A DNA stretch of 6,519 nucleotides from Thermomicrobiales bacterium (GCA_025937615.1 JAICRA010000094.1:1-6519), one strand, 5' to 3'. Counted from the first letter of the stretch, positions 1 to 6,006 are shown. Numbers and translations: made by a program. Notes: a model not told the origin generated them from the letters alone.

Positions 1-646
1 CAGCCGCAAGATGCTGATGTGGCTTTTCCTTACCTCTGACTGCATGTTCTTCGGGACGTTGATTGCCACGTACATGACCTACCGCACGCGCAGCATCGAG
101 CTCGGGACGCCTCCGTATCCGAATGAGATCTTCGACATCCCCTACACCTCGGTCAGCGCCTTCGTGCTCCTCATGTCCTCGCTGACGATGGTGCTGGCGC
201 TGGCGGCGCTTCAGCGCGGCAACCACCGCGGGCTGCGCATCTGGATCTCGGCAACCGCGCTCCTCGGCGCGATCTTCGTCGGCGGTCAGTTCTTCGAGTT
301 CACCGAATTCACCCACGAAGGCCTGGGGCTCTCCAGCAACATCTTTGGTTCGTCCTTCTTCGTCCTGACCGGCTTCCACGGCGCGCACGTGACGATCGGG
401 GTGGCCTGGCTCCTGTCACTTCTCTTCATCTCCTTGCGCGGCGGGTTGCCACCGGAGCACTCTCTCGACGTCGAGATCGCCGGGTTGTACTGGCACTTCG
501 TCGACATCGTCTGGATCGTCATCTTCACGCTTGTCTATTTGGTCCCGTACCCAGACGGACCAGCGGGGGCTGCCGAGGCGGCGCCACATGCATTCCTGCG
601 GCTCATGACTGTCGGCGAACGATTCCTGGCGGCGCTGCCGTTCTAG
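1..646 (+). CDS. ctaE: Cytochrome c oxidase subunit III, 5'-truncated by window edge
   Basis: Integral membrane subunit III of a haem-copper (aa3/caa3-type) terminal oxidase. It carries no redox centre and stabilises subunit I and its proton uptake. The frame is open from the first base (S-R-K precedes the first visible Met at 11), so the true start probably lies outside the window. Counting from that Met, five hydrophobic segments lie near residues 1-21, 48-68, 75-95, 112-142 and 158-178, as in short five-helix bacterial subunits III. Family hallmarks are MWLFLTSDCMFFG at the start, FFVLTGFHGAHVTIG in helix 4 and YWHFVDIVWIVIFTLVYL in helix 5, with acidic residues at the end of helix 3 (FEFTEF). 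After the last helix there is a tail of about 31 residues (A/P-rich, then LRLMTVGERFLAALPF) that looks longer than usual. The stop is TAG at 644-646, and subunit IV follows after 39 bases, suggesting one operon. Confidence 0.95.
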   Translation, partial: SRKMLMWLFLTSDCMFFGTLIATYMTYRTRSIELGTPPYPNEIFDIPYTSVSAFVLLMSSLTMVLALAALQRGNHRGLRIWISATALLGAIFVGGQFFEFTEFTHEGLGLSSNIFGSSFFVLTGFHGAHVTIGVAWLLSLLFISLRGGLPPEHSLDVEIAGLYWHFVDIVWIVIFTLVYLVPYPDGPAGAAEAAPHAFLRLMTVGERFLAALPF

Positions 647-672
647 CGGACCGCCCCCAGGAGACACCCAAC

Positions 673-678
673 GGGAGG
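673..678 (+). promoter_or_regulatory. Shine-Dalgarno site fixing the GTG start of subunit IV
   Basis: GGGAGG lies 7 bases upstream of the GTG at 686. No ATG start gives a better full-length product, so this site supports the GTG start and the histidine-rich N-terminus. Confidence 0.7.
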
Positions 679-685
679 ACACCCA

Positions 686-1039
686 GTGGTTGATCACGCG
701 GCTCACGGACACGACGAACCGTTGGATGAGGGAGCGCATGCGCATCCCAGTAGCCAGGTCTATGTCCGTGTCGCCATCGTGCTGGCGATCATCACCCTTG
801 TCGAGGTGGTGATCTGGTATATCCCGACCGTCCGCCCGGTCCTCGTGCCGGCGTTGATCATTCTGTCTGTGGGAAAGTTCCTGATGGTCGTCGGCTTCTT
901 CATGCACCTCCGCTTCGACAGCCGGCTCTATCGGTTCATGTTCGCCGCCGGTCTGATCGTCACCCTGGGGGTCTATCTGGCATTGCTGGCTATGCTCTGG
1001 ACCAGAGGGTATTGGTTCCCGCTCCCGACCACTCCGTGA
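686..1039 (+). CDS. ctaF: Cytochrome c oxidase subunit IV (caa3-type small subunit)
   Basis: Small membrane subunit of a caa3-type oxidase, thought to help assembly or stability of the subunit I-III core. The 117-residue product has a soluble N-terminus rich in His and acidic residues (MVDHAAHGHDEPLDEGAHAH) and three hydrophobic helices near 28-47, 52-73 and 83-105. The stretch KFLMVVGFFMHLRFDSRLYR, between helices 2 and 3, matches the conserved K-(x)n-FFMHL-(K/R)-FD pattern of the prokaryotic subunit IV family, and the length is normal for it. GTG is the start, supported by GGGAGG 7 bases upstream. The gene sits 39 bases after subunit III and 70 bases before ctaG, the usual position. Its TGA stop overlaps the first bases of the inverted repeat at 1038-1095. 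The His-rich N-terminus might bind metal, but there is no direct evidence for that. Confidence 0.9.
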   Translation: MVDHAAHGHDEPLDEGAHAHPSSQVYVRVAIVLAIITLVEVVIWYIPTVRPVLVPALIILSVGKFLMVVGFFMHLRFDSRLYRFMFAAGLIVTLGVYLALLAMLWTRGYWFPLPTTP

Positions 1040-1095
1040 GTCGGAAGTCGGAGAGTCGGCTAGCGGCCATGGTCTCCTGACCGACTAACCGACTC
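1038..1095. repeat. Imperfect inverted repeat with 7-base units between ctaF and ctaG
   Basis: The left arm GAGTCGGAAGTCGG (1038-1051) pairs with the right arm CCGACTAACCGACTC (1081-1095). This gives 7 + 6 base pairs separated by a small internal loop (A1045 against A1087-A1088). The left side contains the heptamer AGTCGGA twice in tandem (1039-1045, 1046-1052) and a third related copy, AGTCGGC, at 1054-1060. The right arm carries two complementary copies 8 bases apart. The intervening bases include a small GGTC-TCCT-GACC hairpin at 1071-1082 that would compete with or stack on the main stem. The stem ends 2 bases before the GAGGA Shine-Dalgarno site of ctaG (1098-1102). It could attenuate transcription, affect ctaG translation, or protect the upstream mRNA. 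There is no T-tract, so it is not a standard intrinsic terminator. Confidence 0.65.
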
Positions 1096-1109
1096 GTGAG
1101 GATCGCTGC

Positions 1110-1997
1110 GTGCCAGAGCTCATCCGCGGACCCCTGCTCCACGCTGGTGGCGTCGATCCTACGGGATGGCTCTGGAGCGACTGGAATATCGAGCCCACGG
1201 TCGCCATCGGGTTGTTGGCGCTTGTTGCAGGGTATCTATTCCTGACGAGATCCTCGTCGTTCTCCCCTCAGAAAGCCTCCTTCGTCGCCGGCGCGGTCGT
1301 GCTCTTCGTCGCCTTGGGACCGCCACTGGATGATTGGTCCGATCACTATCTCCTGCTGGCGCACATGGTTCAGCATCTGCTGCTGGTCATGCTGGCCGCG
1401 CCCTTACTGCTCTACGGCACGCCGGCCTGGGTACTGGAGCCGCTGACGCGCAACCGGATCACCAACACCGTCGGCTATTGGCTGACGCGGCCGGTTGTCG
1501 CCTATGCCGTGGCCAACACGGTCTTTGTCCTCTGGCACGTGCCGATGTTCTACGAGATGGCCCTGCGCTCGCAGCCCGTGCATGTGGTCGAGCATATGAC
1601 GATGTTGGGGACCGCGTTGCTGGCCTGGTGGCCGGTGCTGGGCCCCCTGCCACAGTGGCCGCGCCTGGCCTTGCCGCTACATAGCCTCTACTACTTCGCC
1701 ATGACCCTGCCGGGTAGCGCGGTGGGAGCGTTTATCACCTTTGCCGACCCGGGGCTTTACGCGCCCTACGACACCGCGCAACGCATATTCGGCATCGATC
1801 TGGCAACCGATCAGCAAGCGGCCGGACTCCTGATGTGGGTGGCGCTAGGAACGATCTACCTTCTGCTCATCACGTTCAGCTTCTTCCGCTGGGTGTCACG
1901 TGAAGAAGCCGCCGATCGGGAGGCGGCCGCGCAAGCCAGGACCCCCCCGCCGACGGTATCGGTCTCAGGTGATCAGGGTGCGCGGGTCACGAGCTAG
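1110..1997 (+). CDS. ctaG: Cytochrome c oxidase assembly factor CtaG (Caa3_CtaG family)
   Basis: Polytopic membrane protein of the Bacillus-type CtaG family, needed for formation of active caa3 oxidase. It is unrelated to the proteobacterial Cox11/CtaG copper chaperone. The 295-residue product has about seven hydrophobic segments, near 29-46, 56-72, 83-103, 128-142, 158-176, 187-211 and 236-262. Family features are a His-rich motif in helix 3 (DHYLLLAHMVQHLLL, with H79, H85 and H89), LWHVPMFYEMAL (H143), HVVEHMTML (H158, H162), a late conserved H191, and DQQAAGLLMWV before the last helix. These histidines are plausible metal ligands, though that is inference. The start is GTG, with GAGGA at 1098-1102, 7 bases upstream. 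The C-terminal 33 residues are hydrophilic (first E/A/R-rich, then P/T/S-rich) and probably disordered. Its place after subunits III and IV supports the assignment. Confidence 0.92.
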   Translation: MPELIRGPLLHAGGVDPTGWLWSDWNIEPTVAIGLLALVAGYLFLTRSSSFSPQKASFVAGAVVLFVALGPPLDDWSDHYLLLAHMVQHLLLVMLAAPLLLYGTPAWVLEPLTRNRITNTVGYWLTRPVVAYAVANTVFVLWHVPMFYEMALRSQPVHVVEHMTMLGTALLAWWPVLGPLPQWPRLALPLHSLYYFAMTLPGSAVGAFITFADPGLYAPYDTAQRIFGIDLATDQQAAGLLMWVALGTIYLLLITFSFFRWVSREEAADREAAAQARTPPPTVSVSGDQGARVTS

Positions 1998-2108
1998 GCT
2001 GAGCAGTACGCGTATACTGGATGAGCAGCGACATCGGCACCCGCAGGGTCCCGCGGCATCGCCCGCTTTACGGCGGACGCTCTCCGTTCACCGGAACGCG
2101 AGGCGACC

Positions 2109-2438
2109 ATGATCTCTCTTCCCACCAACCGCGATCACAGCGAAGGCGACGAGCAGGAGGGCGCAGCCGCGGTCTGGGCCTTCCTGCTGGTCCTCTTCTT
2201 CTTCAAGCTGGCCACCGTGATCCTCATCTTCTGGCACATGCGGACCTGGGAGAGCGGTGTCATCCTGGGATCAACGCTCTGGTACTGGTTTCCGCCGTTA
2301 CTCCTGCTGGGCGCGGGACCGGTGCTGTTCTATTACCGGCTGCGCAAGGTACGCGGTCGCCGCGAGGCTTTGCGACGCTCGGAATGGATGGTCGAGGACG
2401 ATCAGGACGTGGAGGTTTGGCCCGCTCACCGGCGGTGA
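2109..2438 (+). CDS. Small two-helix membrane protein of unknown function in the oxidase cluster
   Basis: I do not recognise a family. The 109-residue product starts with an acidic hydrophilic stretch (NRDHSEGDEQEG). Two hydrophobic helices follow, near residues 20-41 (VWAFLLVLFFFKLATVILIFWH) and 57-77 (LWYWFPPLLLLGAGPVLFYY). Next comes a strongly basic juxtamembrane segment (RLRKVRGRREALRR, 78-90), then an acidic end (EDDQDVEV). By the positive-inside rule both termini should be cytoplasmic. The ATG at 2109 has GAGGCG a few bases upstream, a usable though close ribosome site. The gene lies 111 bases after ctaG on the same strand, so it may be an accessory or assembly subunit of the oxidase. 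That role rests on position alone. The codon pattern and membrane topology argue for a real gene over the longer overlapping frame at 2021-2473. Confidence 0.75.
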   Translation: MISLPTNRDHSEGDEQEGAAAVWAFLLVLFFFKLATVILIFWHMRTWESGVILGSTLWYWFPPLLLLGAGPVLFYYRLRKVRGRREALRRSEWMVEDDQDVEVWPAHRR

Positions 2439-2468
2439 CGTGGGAACTCACCTCGGAAGCGCAACGCC

Positions 2469-2474
2469 TATAAT
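2469..2474 (+). promoter_or_regulatory. Candidate -10 box (TATAAT) upstream of the PRC-barrel-like gene
   Basis: A perfect TATAAT lies in the 107-base gap between two + strand genes, 71 bases before the ATG at 2546. No good TTGACA-like -35 exists at 16-18 bases; GGGAAC at 2442-2447 is the nearest G-rich candidate and is not convincing. About 10 bases downstream, GTCGG (2484-2488) can pair with CCGAC (2496-2500) around a 7-base loop, giving a possible 5'-leader hairpin. In GC-rich DNA a perfect -10 in an intergenic gap is suggestive but not proof. Confidence 0.4.
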
Positions 2475-2545
2475 GCCCGCGTTGTCGGGCTCGAGCCGAC
2501 GCGCCCGGTGAAACGGCGTGGGACGCACCTGGGGGGTACGACTGG

Positions 2546-3208
2546 ATGGGTGGGTTTGCGCGGGCGTTCCTGCGACCCGCATTCGTATTCATTCTGGTCG
2601 CGGCAGTCGTCGCGTTTCTCATCGTCGGCATCGGCCAACTGCTACTGGCACTCCACCCCGAGATGGCGGAACATGACGTATCGGGATTCGCCGCCACGGT
2701 CCAAGAGTTCATCCGGCCAGATCTGCTCACGGCCCTCGGGCTCTCCCTGGTGGTGCTCTTCGGGGGCGCGTTCTTGGCCCGGCCCAGAGGCGAGCCGCGG
2801 GCACTCGATGAGCCGGTCGCCATCGGGGAGCGTCCCTTTTTCGCCCCGGTCTCACCACCGCCAACCGACGAGGAAATGACCAGGCGCGGCCCGCTGGGAA
2901 CCTGGGCCGATATCCAACCTGGCTTCACGCTCTATGCGCGGAACGGAGCGCTGGCGAAGGTCGTCGCTCTCCTCCCCGGCGAGGATGAGTACGGCAAGTC
3001 CCGGCGCGGCATTATCTACGCCAGCGGGTTGTACGGCGCGAACGACGAGATGTGGATCCCGCTGGAGGCCGTCTATGCCGTCTACCCGGAGCCCGGCTCC
3101 GCGTTCCTGGCAGCCAAGGGTGACGAGGTCGAGCACTTCGGTTGGAACCTCCCGCCGGAGAGCTTCCGACGGGGTCAAAGTGTGCACACGCCGCTGCCAT
3201 CGTTCTGA
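2546..3208 (+). CDS. Membrane-anchored protein with a PRC-barrel-like (DUF2171-type) C-terminal domain
   Basis: The 220-residue product has two transmembrane helices near 12-35 (FVFILVAAVVAFLIVGIGQLLL) and 60-78 (LLTALGLSLVVLFGGAFLA). A Pro-rich linker spans about 80-115, and a compact soluble domain about 119-205. That domain reads WADIQPGFTLYARNGALAKV, then RGIIYASGLYGANDEMWIPLEAV, then GDEVEHFGWNLPPE. I compare this from memory to PRC-barrel/DUF2171 proteins: an 'I-x-x-G-x-x-V-x-x-x-(D/N)-G-x-x-x-(G)-K-V' opening, an '(Y/F)G-x-x-(D)-x-x-(W/Y)-I-P' middle and a 'D-E-V-E-x-x-G-W-x-x-P-P' end. Such domains are thought to be small binding modules. The binding partner here is unknown, and the membrane anchor is the notable addition. 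ATG at 2546 has only a G-run (2531-2536) as a ribosome site. Its stop abuts the inverted repeat at 3209. Confidence 0.8.
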   Translation: MGGFARAFLRPAFVFILVAAVVAFLIVGIGQLLLALHPEMAEHDVSGFAATVQEFIRPDLLTALGLSLVVLFGGAFLARPRGEPRALDEPVAIGERPFFAPVSPPPTDEEMTRRGPLGTWADIQPGFTLYARNGALAKVVALLPGEDEYGKSRRGIIYASGLYGANDEMWIPLEAVYAVYPEPGSAFLAAKGDEVEHFGWNLPPESFRRGQSVHTPLPSF

Positions 3209-3358
3209 CGAGGGTAACAGGTAGCGGGTGATGGGTGATAGGAGCTAGTTCTTCGTCGCCTTTCCCGCATCCATGATCAAAGGCGGAGGACGCAGAAGTT
3301 CCATCATCGAGCGATCGCTCGTCCCCTATAACCCATCGCCTATCACCTATTACCCTCG
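3209..3358. repeat. Long inverted repeat made of 7-base units, between convergent genes
   Basis: Arms 3209-3242 and 3325-3358 are each 34 bases, and 27 positions are complementary. Each arm consists of CGAG followed by four consecutive heptamers close to GGTGATR (left arm 3213-3240 on +, right arm 3354-3327 on -) and a final GG. The period is exactly 7 in both arms. Inside, CGCCTTT (3257-3263) pairs with AAAGGCG (3279-3285), and TTCTtCGT (3249-3256) pairs with ACGcAGAA (3290-3297). The whole 150 bases can therefore fold as one long irregular hairpin. A 14-base perfect palindrome, CGAGCGATCGCTCG, sits at 3308-3321. The left arm starts directly after the stop of the 220-residue membrane protein, and the right arm contains the ada stop codon. 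Position suggests a bidirectional terminator or mRNA 3' stabiliser. The heptamer structure resembles the short tandem heptamer repeats described in cyanobacteria. A mobile MITE-like or REP-like origin is possible. Confidence 0.75.
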
Positions 3359-4416
3359 TTCGCCAGGATCGCCTCTTTCCGCTCCGTACCCCAACGGTAG
3401 CCACCAGAATCACCATCACCCCTCACGACGCGGTGGCAGGGGATGACGAGCGCAGCCGGGTTGGCGGCGCAGGCCCTGGCGACGGCGCGTGCCCCGTTTG
3501 GAATTCCAACCGTTGCCGCTACCTGGCCGTAGGTGCGACGCTCTCCCACCGGAATAGTCCGTAGGGCCTGCCAGACCTGATGTTGAAATGGTGTCCCCAC
3601 GACATCGAGCGGCAGCGCGCCGAGGGGCGTCCGATGCTCCAGGTGCGCCACGATGGAGTCGACGTATGGCCGAAGCGCGTCGTCATCTCGACGGATCGTC
3701 GCTCGGGGATACTCGGCGTTCAGTGCCTGCTCGAGTGCGGCATCATCCTCGCCGATACTGACCGCGCAGATTCCGCGCTCGGTTGCCGCGACGAGAATTT
3801 GCCCGAGTGGTGAGTCGGCGGTCGCATAGTTCATCGTCATTCCTTCGCCACCTCGCTTGTAGGATGTCGGCGTCATACCGAGCGCCGATCGCGCCTGAGC
3901 GTAGAAGCGGCTGCTCGATCCGTACCCGGAGGCGTGGATCGCGCTGGTCACGTCGGCGCCATCTCGCAGTCGGCTCTTGGTCGATTCCAGCCGCCGCGCC
4001 GCGGCGTAGGCACGCGGCGAAACGCCGATGACCTGAGTGAAGGTGCGCTGCAGATGCCCGGCGCTGACGCCGAGCACGGCGGCAAGTCGTGGCAGCGTTA
4101 CTCGCTCCTCGATGTGAGCGTCGAGCCAGCTGATGGCCCGCACCACGAGCTCTTCCCGTGCCGATGCCACGGCATTCGGCCGGCAACGGCGGCAGGCGCG
4201 GAACCCGGCTCGCTCGGCAGCGGCGGGATCTGCGAAGAAGCTGACGTTCTCACGACGCGGCCGGCGCGCCGGGCAGGACGGGCGGCAATAAATCCCCGTC
4301 GTACTGACGGCGAAAACGAAATCCCTGTCACGCCCGCGGTCGCGCTTCACTACCGCCTGCCAGCGGTCATCGGCAAGCGTCGCCGGCGTCTCCTGAGTTC
4401 TGGCAATCGTGACCAT
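3343..4416 (-). CDS. ada: Bifunctional Ada: AraC-type regulator and O6-methylguanine / methylphosphotriester-DNA methyltransferase
   Basis: Suicide DNA-repair protein that also activates the adaptive response to alkylation. The 357-residue product has the full Ada architecture. The N-terminal zinc domain has four Cys ligands: C44 and C48 in GIYCRPSCPARRPRRENVSFF, and C75 and C78 in ACRRCRP. C44 corresponds to the phosphotriester methyl acceptor C38 of E. coli Ada. An AraC-type helix-turn-helix region spans about 88-187 (LAAVLGVSAGHLQRTF, then a second helix pair ending in ALGMTPTSYKRGG). The C-terminal methyltransferase spans about 196-352, with FQHQVW, RRTYGQVA, the arginine-finger segment AVARACAANP (R314), acceptor C327 in IPCHRVVRGDG, and SGGYRWGTERK. 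All catalytic residues are present. The ATG at 4416 has a perfect AGGAGGT seven bases upstream (4424-4430). The last residues (EGNR) and stop are encoded inside the inverted repeat arm. The gene is downstream of sucB in the same orientation but probably transcribed separately. Confidence 0.95.
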   Translation of the reverse strand: MVTIARTQETPATLADDRWQAVVKRDRGRDRDFVFAVSTTGIYCRPSCPARRPRRENVSFFADPAAAERAGFRACRRCRPNAVASAREELVVRAISWLDAHIEERVTLPRLAAVLGVSAGHLQRTFTQVIGVSPRAYAAARRLESTKSRLRDGADVTSAIHASGYGSSSRFYAQARSALGMTPTSYKRGGEGMTMNYATADSPLGQILVAATERGICAVSIGEDDAALEQALNAEYPRATIRRDDDALRPYVDSIVAHLEHRTPLGALPLDVVGTPFQHQVWQALRTIPVGERRTYGQVAATVGIPNGARAVARACAANPAALVIPCHRVVRGDGDSGGYRWGTERKEAILANEGNR

Positions 4417-4423
4417 GGTCTGT

Positions 4424-4430
4424 ACCTCCT
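4424..4430 (-). promoter_or_regulatory. Strong Shine-Dalgarno site of ada
   Basis: The minus strand reads AGGAGGT, 7 bases before the ATG at 4416-4414. It is the strongest ribosome site in the window. It fixes the Ada start and places the zinc domain in frame. Confidence 0.8.
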
Positions 4431-4474
4431 GCGCTAACGGTACGCGGGAGGCACTCTGGATACATGCCGATTCG

Positions 4475-4482
4475 TGCGCTCA
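4475..4482 (-). promoter_or_regulatory. Possible Ada-box-like operator upstream of ada
   Basis: The minus strand reads TGAGCGCA, matching 6 of 8 positions of the E. coli Ada box AAAGCGCA. It is centred about 62 bases upstream of the ada start, a position compatible with auto-activation by methylated Ada. The surrounding 144-base gap has no convincing sigma-70 pair: TTGCTG (4528-4523) followed 17 bases later by CTTATC is weak. A 6/8 match in a gap of this size could be chance, and Ada operators outside enterobacteria are poorly conserved. Confidence 0.25.
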
Positions 4483-4560
4483 AACTGAGATAAGCAGGAC
4501 CTGGAGATGTCCAGCAAGATACCCAGGATCTGCAACCGGCCGGCTTGCCATCGGACCGTC

Positions 4561-5955
4561 TCAGCCCTCGATGAGCAACGTCTCCGGATCCTCAATCATC
4601 TGCTTGACCTTCACCAGGTACTGCACTGCCGTCGCGCCGTCGATGACGCGATGGTCGTACGAGAGGGCCAGGTACATCATCGGGCGGATGACCACCTGGC
4701 CGTCCCGCGCCACCGGGCGCTCCTGGATGGCGTGCATGCCGAGGATGCCGACCTGCGGTACGTTGAGAATCGGGGTCGAGTTGAGCGAGCCGTAGATGCC
4801 ACCATTGGTAATGGTGAAGGTGCCGCCCTGGATCTCGGAAAGGGCCAGCTTGCCTTCACGCGCCTTCGTTGCCAGTGCCGAGATCTCCTGCTCGATCTCG
4901 GCAAAGGTCTTGCGGTCGGCATCGCGGATCACCGGCACTACCAGCCCCTCCTCGGTGCTGACCGCAATGCCGATGTCGTAGTACTTCTTCAAGACCAGCT
5001 CGTCGCCTTGCAGCTCGGAGTTCATCTCCGGAAACGCCTTCAGGGCGCCGACGACCGCCTTGGTGAAGAAGGACATGTAGCCGAGGTTGACCCCATGCCG
5101 CTCCTTGAAGGCTTCCTTGCGCCGCGCCCGCAGGTCCATCACCGCGCTCATGTCGACCTCATTGAAGGTCGTGAGCATGGCGGCCGTCTGCTGTGCCTCG
5201 ACCAGCCGGTTGGCGATGGTCTGCCGACGCCGGGAGAAGCGCTTCCGCTCCTCGCGCCCATCCGGGGCCGGAATCGCCGCCGCGGAGGGCAGAGCGGGAC
5301 TGAGGCTGGGTGTCGAAGCCGCCGCCGGCGCAGAAGTAGGTGCCGCGTCTGGAGCATGAGGTTGCGCCGGTGTCGGAGCCGTGGCCGTGGGAGTCGCCTG
5401 TACCGCCTGCCGCGCGGCCACGATGAGGACGTCTTCCCGCGTCACCCGGCCGCCGGGACCAGTACCGGTAACGGTGTTGAGATCGACGTGATGCTCTTCC
5501 GCGAGGCGTCGGACAGCCGGTGCGGCACGACCGCCACCGACGCCGTCGGCATCTTCTTCGCTGGCGGCTGACGTCCCGAGGACGGGCGGCGCCGGCGCTG
5601 CAGCAGGTGGTGGGGTGGCCGCGATCTGAGGAGTCTCCGCAGCGGGCGTTGGCGTCGGCTCGGGCGCCGCGGCTGTCGCCGTCGTAGCCGTTTCGGAAGC
5701 GGGAGCAGATGCGCCGTTGCTGCCACTGACGAGTCCAAGTACCTCGCCCACGGTCACCACTTCACCCTCGCGCCGTTCGATGCGCGCCAGGACGCCGTCC
5801 TCTTCGGCGGTGACGTCGAGGTTGACCTTGTCGGTTTCCAGCTCGACAAGACTATCCCCTCGGTTGACCGAGTCGCCCTCCTGCTTCAGCCAGGTGCCGA
5901 CGACTGCATCGACCAGGGACTCACCGAGAGGTGGAACCCGAATTTCGACCGCCAT
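4561..5955 (-). CDS. sucB: Dihydrolipoamide succinyltransferase, E2 of 2-oxoglutarate dehydrogenase
   Basis: Core E2 component that transfers the succinyl group from lipoamide to CoA in the TCA cycle; cytoplasmic multi-subunit complex. The 464-residue product has a lipoyl domain at 1-77 with the lipoylated Lys K43 in ETDKV, then an Ala/Pro/Thr-rich linker (79-142). A peripheral-subunit-binding domain follows at about 143-178 ([19 protein letters not shown], then [14 protein letters not shown]), then a second Ala/Pro linker (181-236) and the acyltransferase at 237-464. The active-site motif is SYDHRVIDG, with H435 and D439. [20 protein letters not shown] and [16 protein letters not shown] are typical of succinyl- rather than acetyltransferases. 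ATG at 5955 has GGAG about 8-9 bases upstream. The gene lies 51 bases after the E1 gene, forming the usual sucAB pair. No E3 gene is visible here. No clear terminator follows. Confidence 0.95.
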   Translation of the reverse strand: MAVEIRVPPLGESLVDAVVGTWLKQEGDSVNRGDSLVELETDKVNLDVTAEEDGVLARIERREGEVVTVGEVLGLVSGSNGASAPASETATTATAAAPEPTPTPAAETPQIAATPPPAAAPAPPVLGTSAASEEDADGVGGGRAAPAVRRLAEEHHVDLNTVTGTGPGGRVTREDVLIVAARQAVQATPTATAPTPAQPHAPDAAPTSAPAAASTPSLSPALPSAAAIPAPDGREERKRFSRRRQTIANRLVEAQQTAAMLTTFNEVDMSAVMDLRARRKEAFKERHGVNLGYMSFFTKAVVGALKAFPEMNSELQGDELVLKKYYDIGIAVSTEEGLVVPVIRDADRKTFAEIEQEISALATKAREGKLALSEIQGGTFTITNGGIYGSLNSTPILNVPQVGILGMHAIQERPVARDGQVVIRPMMYLALSYDHRVIDGATAVQYLVKVKQMIEDPETLLIEG

Positions 5956-6006
5956 GCCCCGTACTCCGCTTCCATCATCGCCCGATCCGGGCCGGCGTTC
6001 CTCGCG

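Noticed and set aside
416..907. - strand frame of 163 codons across subunits III and IV
   Set aside because: Opposite two well-supported oxidase genes, with His/Arg/Asp-rich composition typical of a shadow frame.
2013..2018. TATACT as a promoter -10 before the 109-residue membrane protein
   Set aside because: There is no -35-like hexamer at the right spacing, and the site overlaps the palindrome TACGCGTA. Read-through from ctaG explains expression equally well.
2021..2473. + strand frame of 150 codons overlapping the small membrane protein gene
   Set aside because: The translation is Arg/Gly/Pro-rich with no helices or motifs, whereas the 2109-2438 frame gives two clear membrane helices. 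Only one is likely coding.
3311..3318. GCGATCGC, identical to the cyanobacterial HIP1 octamer
   Set aside because: Only one copy was noticed in the window, and a GC-rich palindrome like this can occur by chance. Nothing else points to a cyanobacterium.
4497..4560. Hairpin terminator after sucB
   Set aside because: Only short pairings are present (GGAC/GTCC around 4497-4512, GCAA/TTGC around a CCGG core) and there is no T-tract. This is too weak to call.
4507..5571. Long + strand open frame of 354 codons
   Set aside because: It lies wholly opposite sucB and ends opposite its Ala/Pro linker. The product is Arg/His/Leu-rich low complexity with no domain. It is an antisense shadow caused by GC-rich codon use.
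5270..5720. Repetitive Ala/Pro/Thr coding DNA in sucB as a tandem repeat or insertion
   Set aside because: This is the normal flexible linker composition of E2 proteins flanking the subunit-binding domain, with no regular repeat unit.
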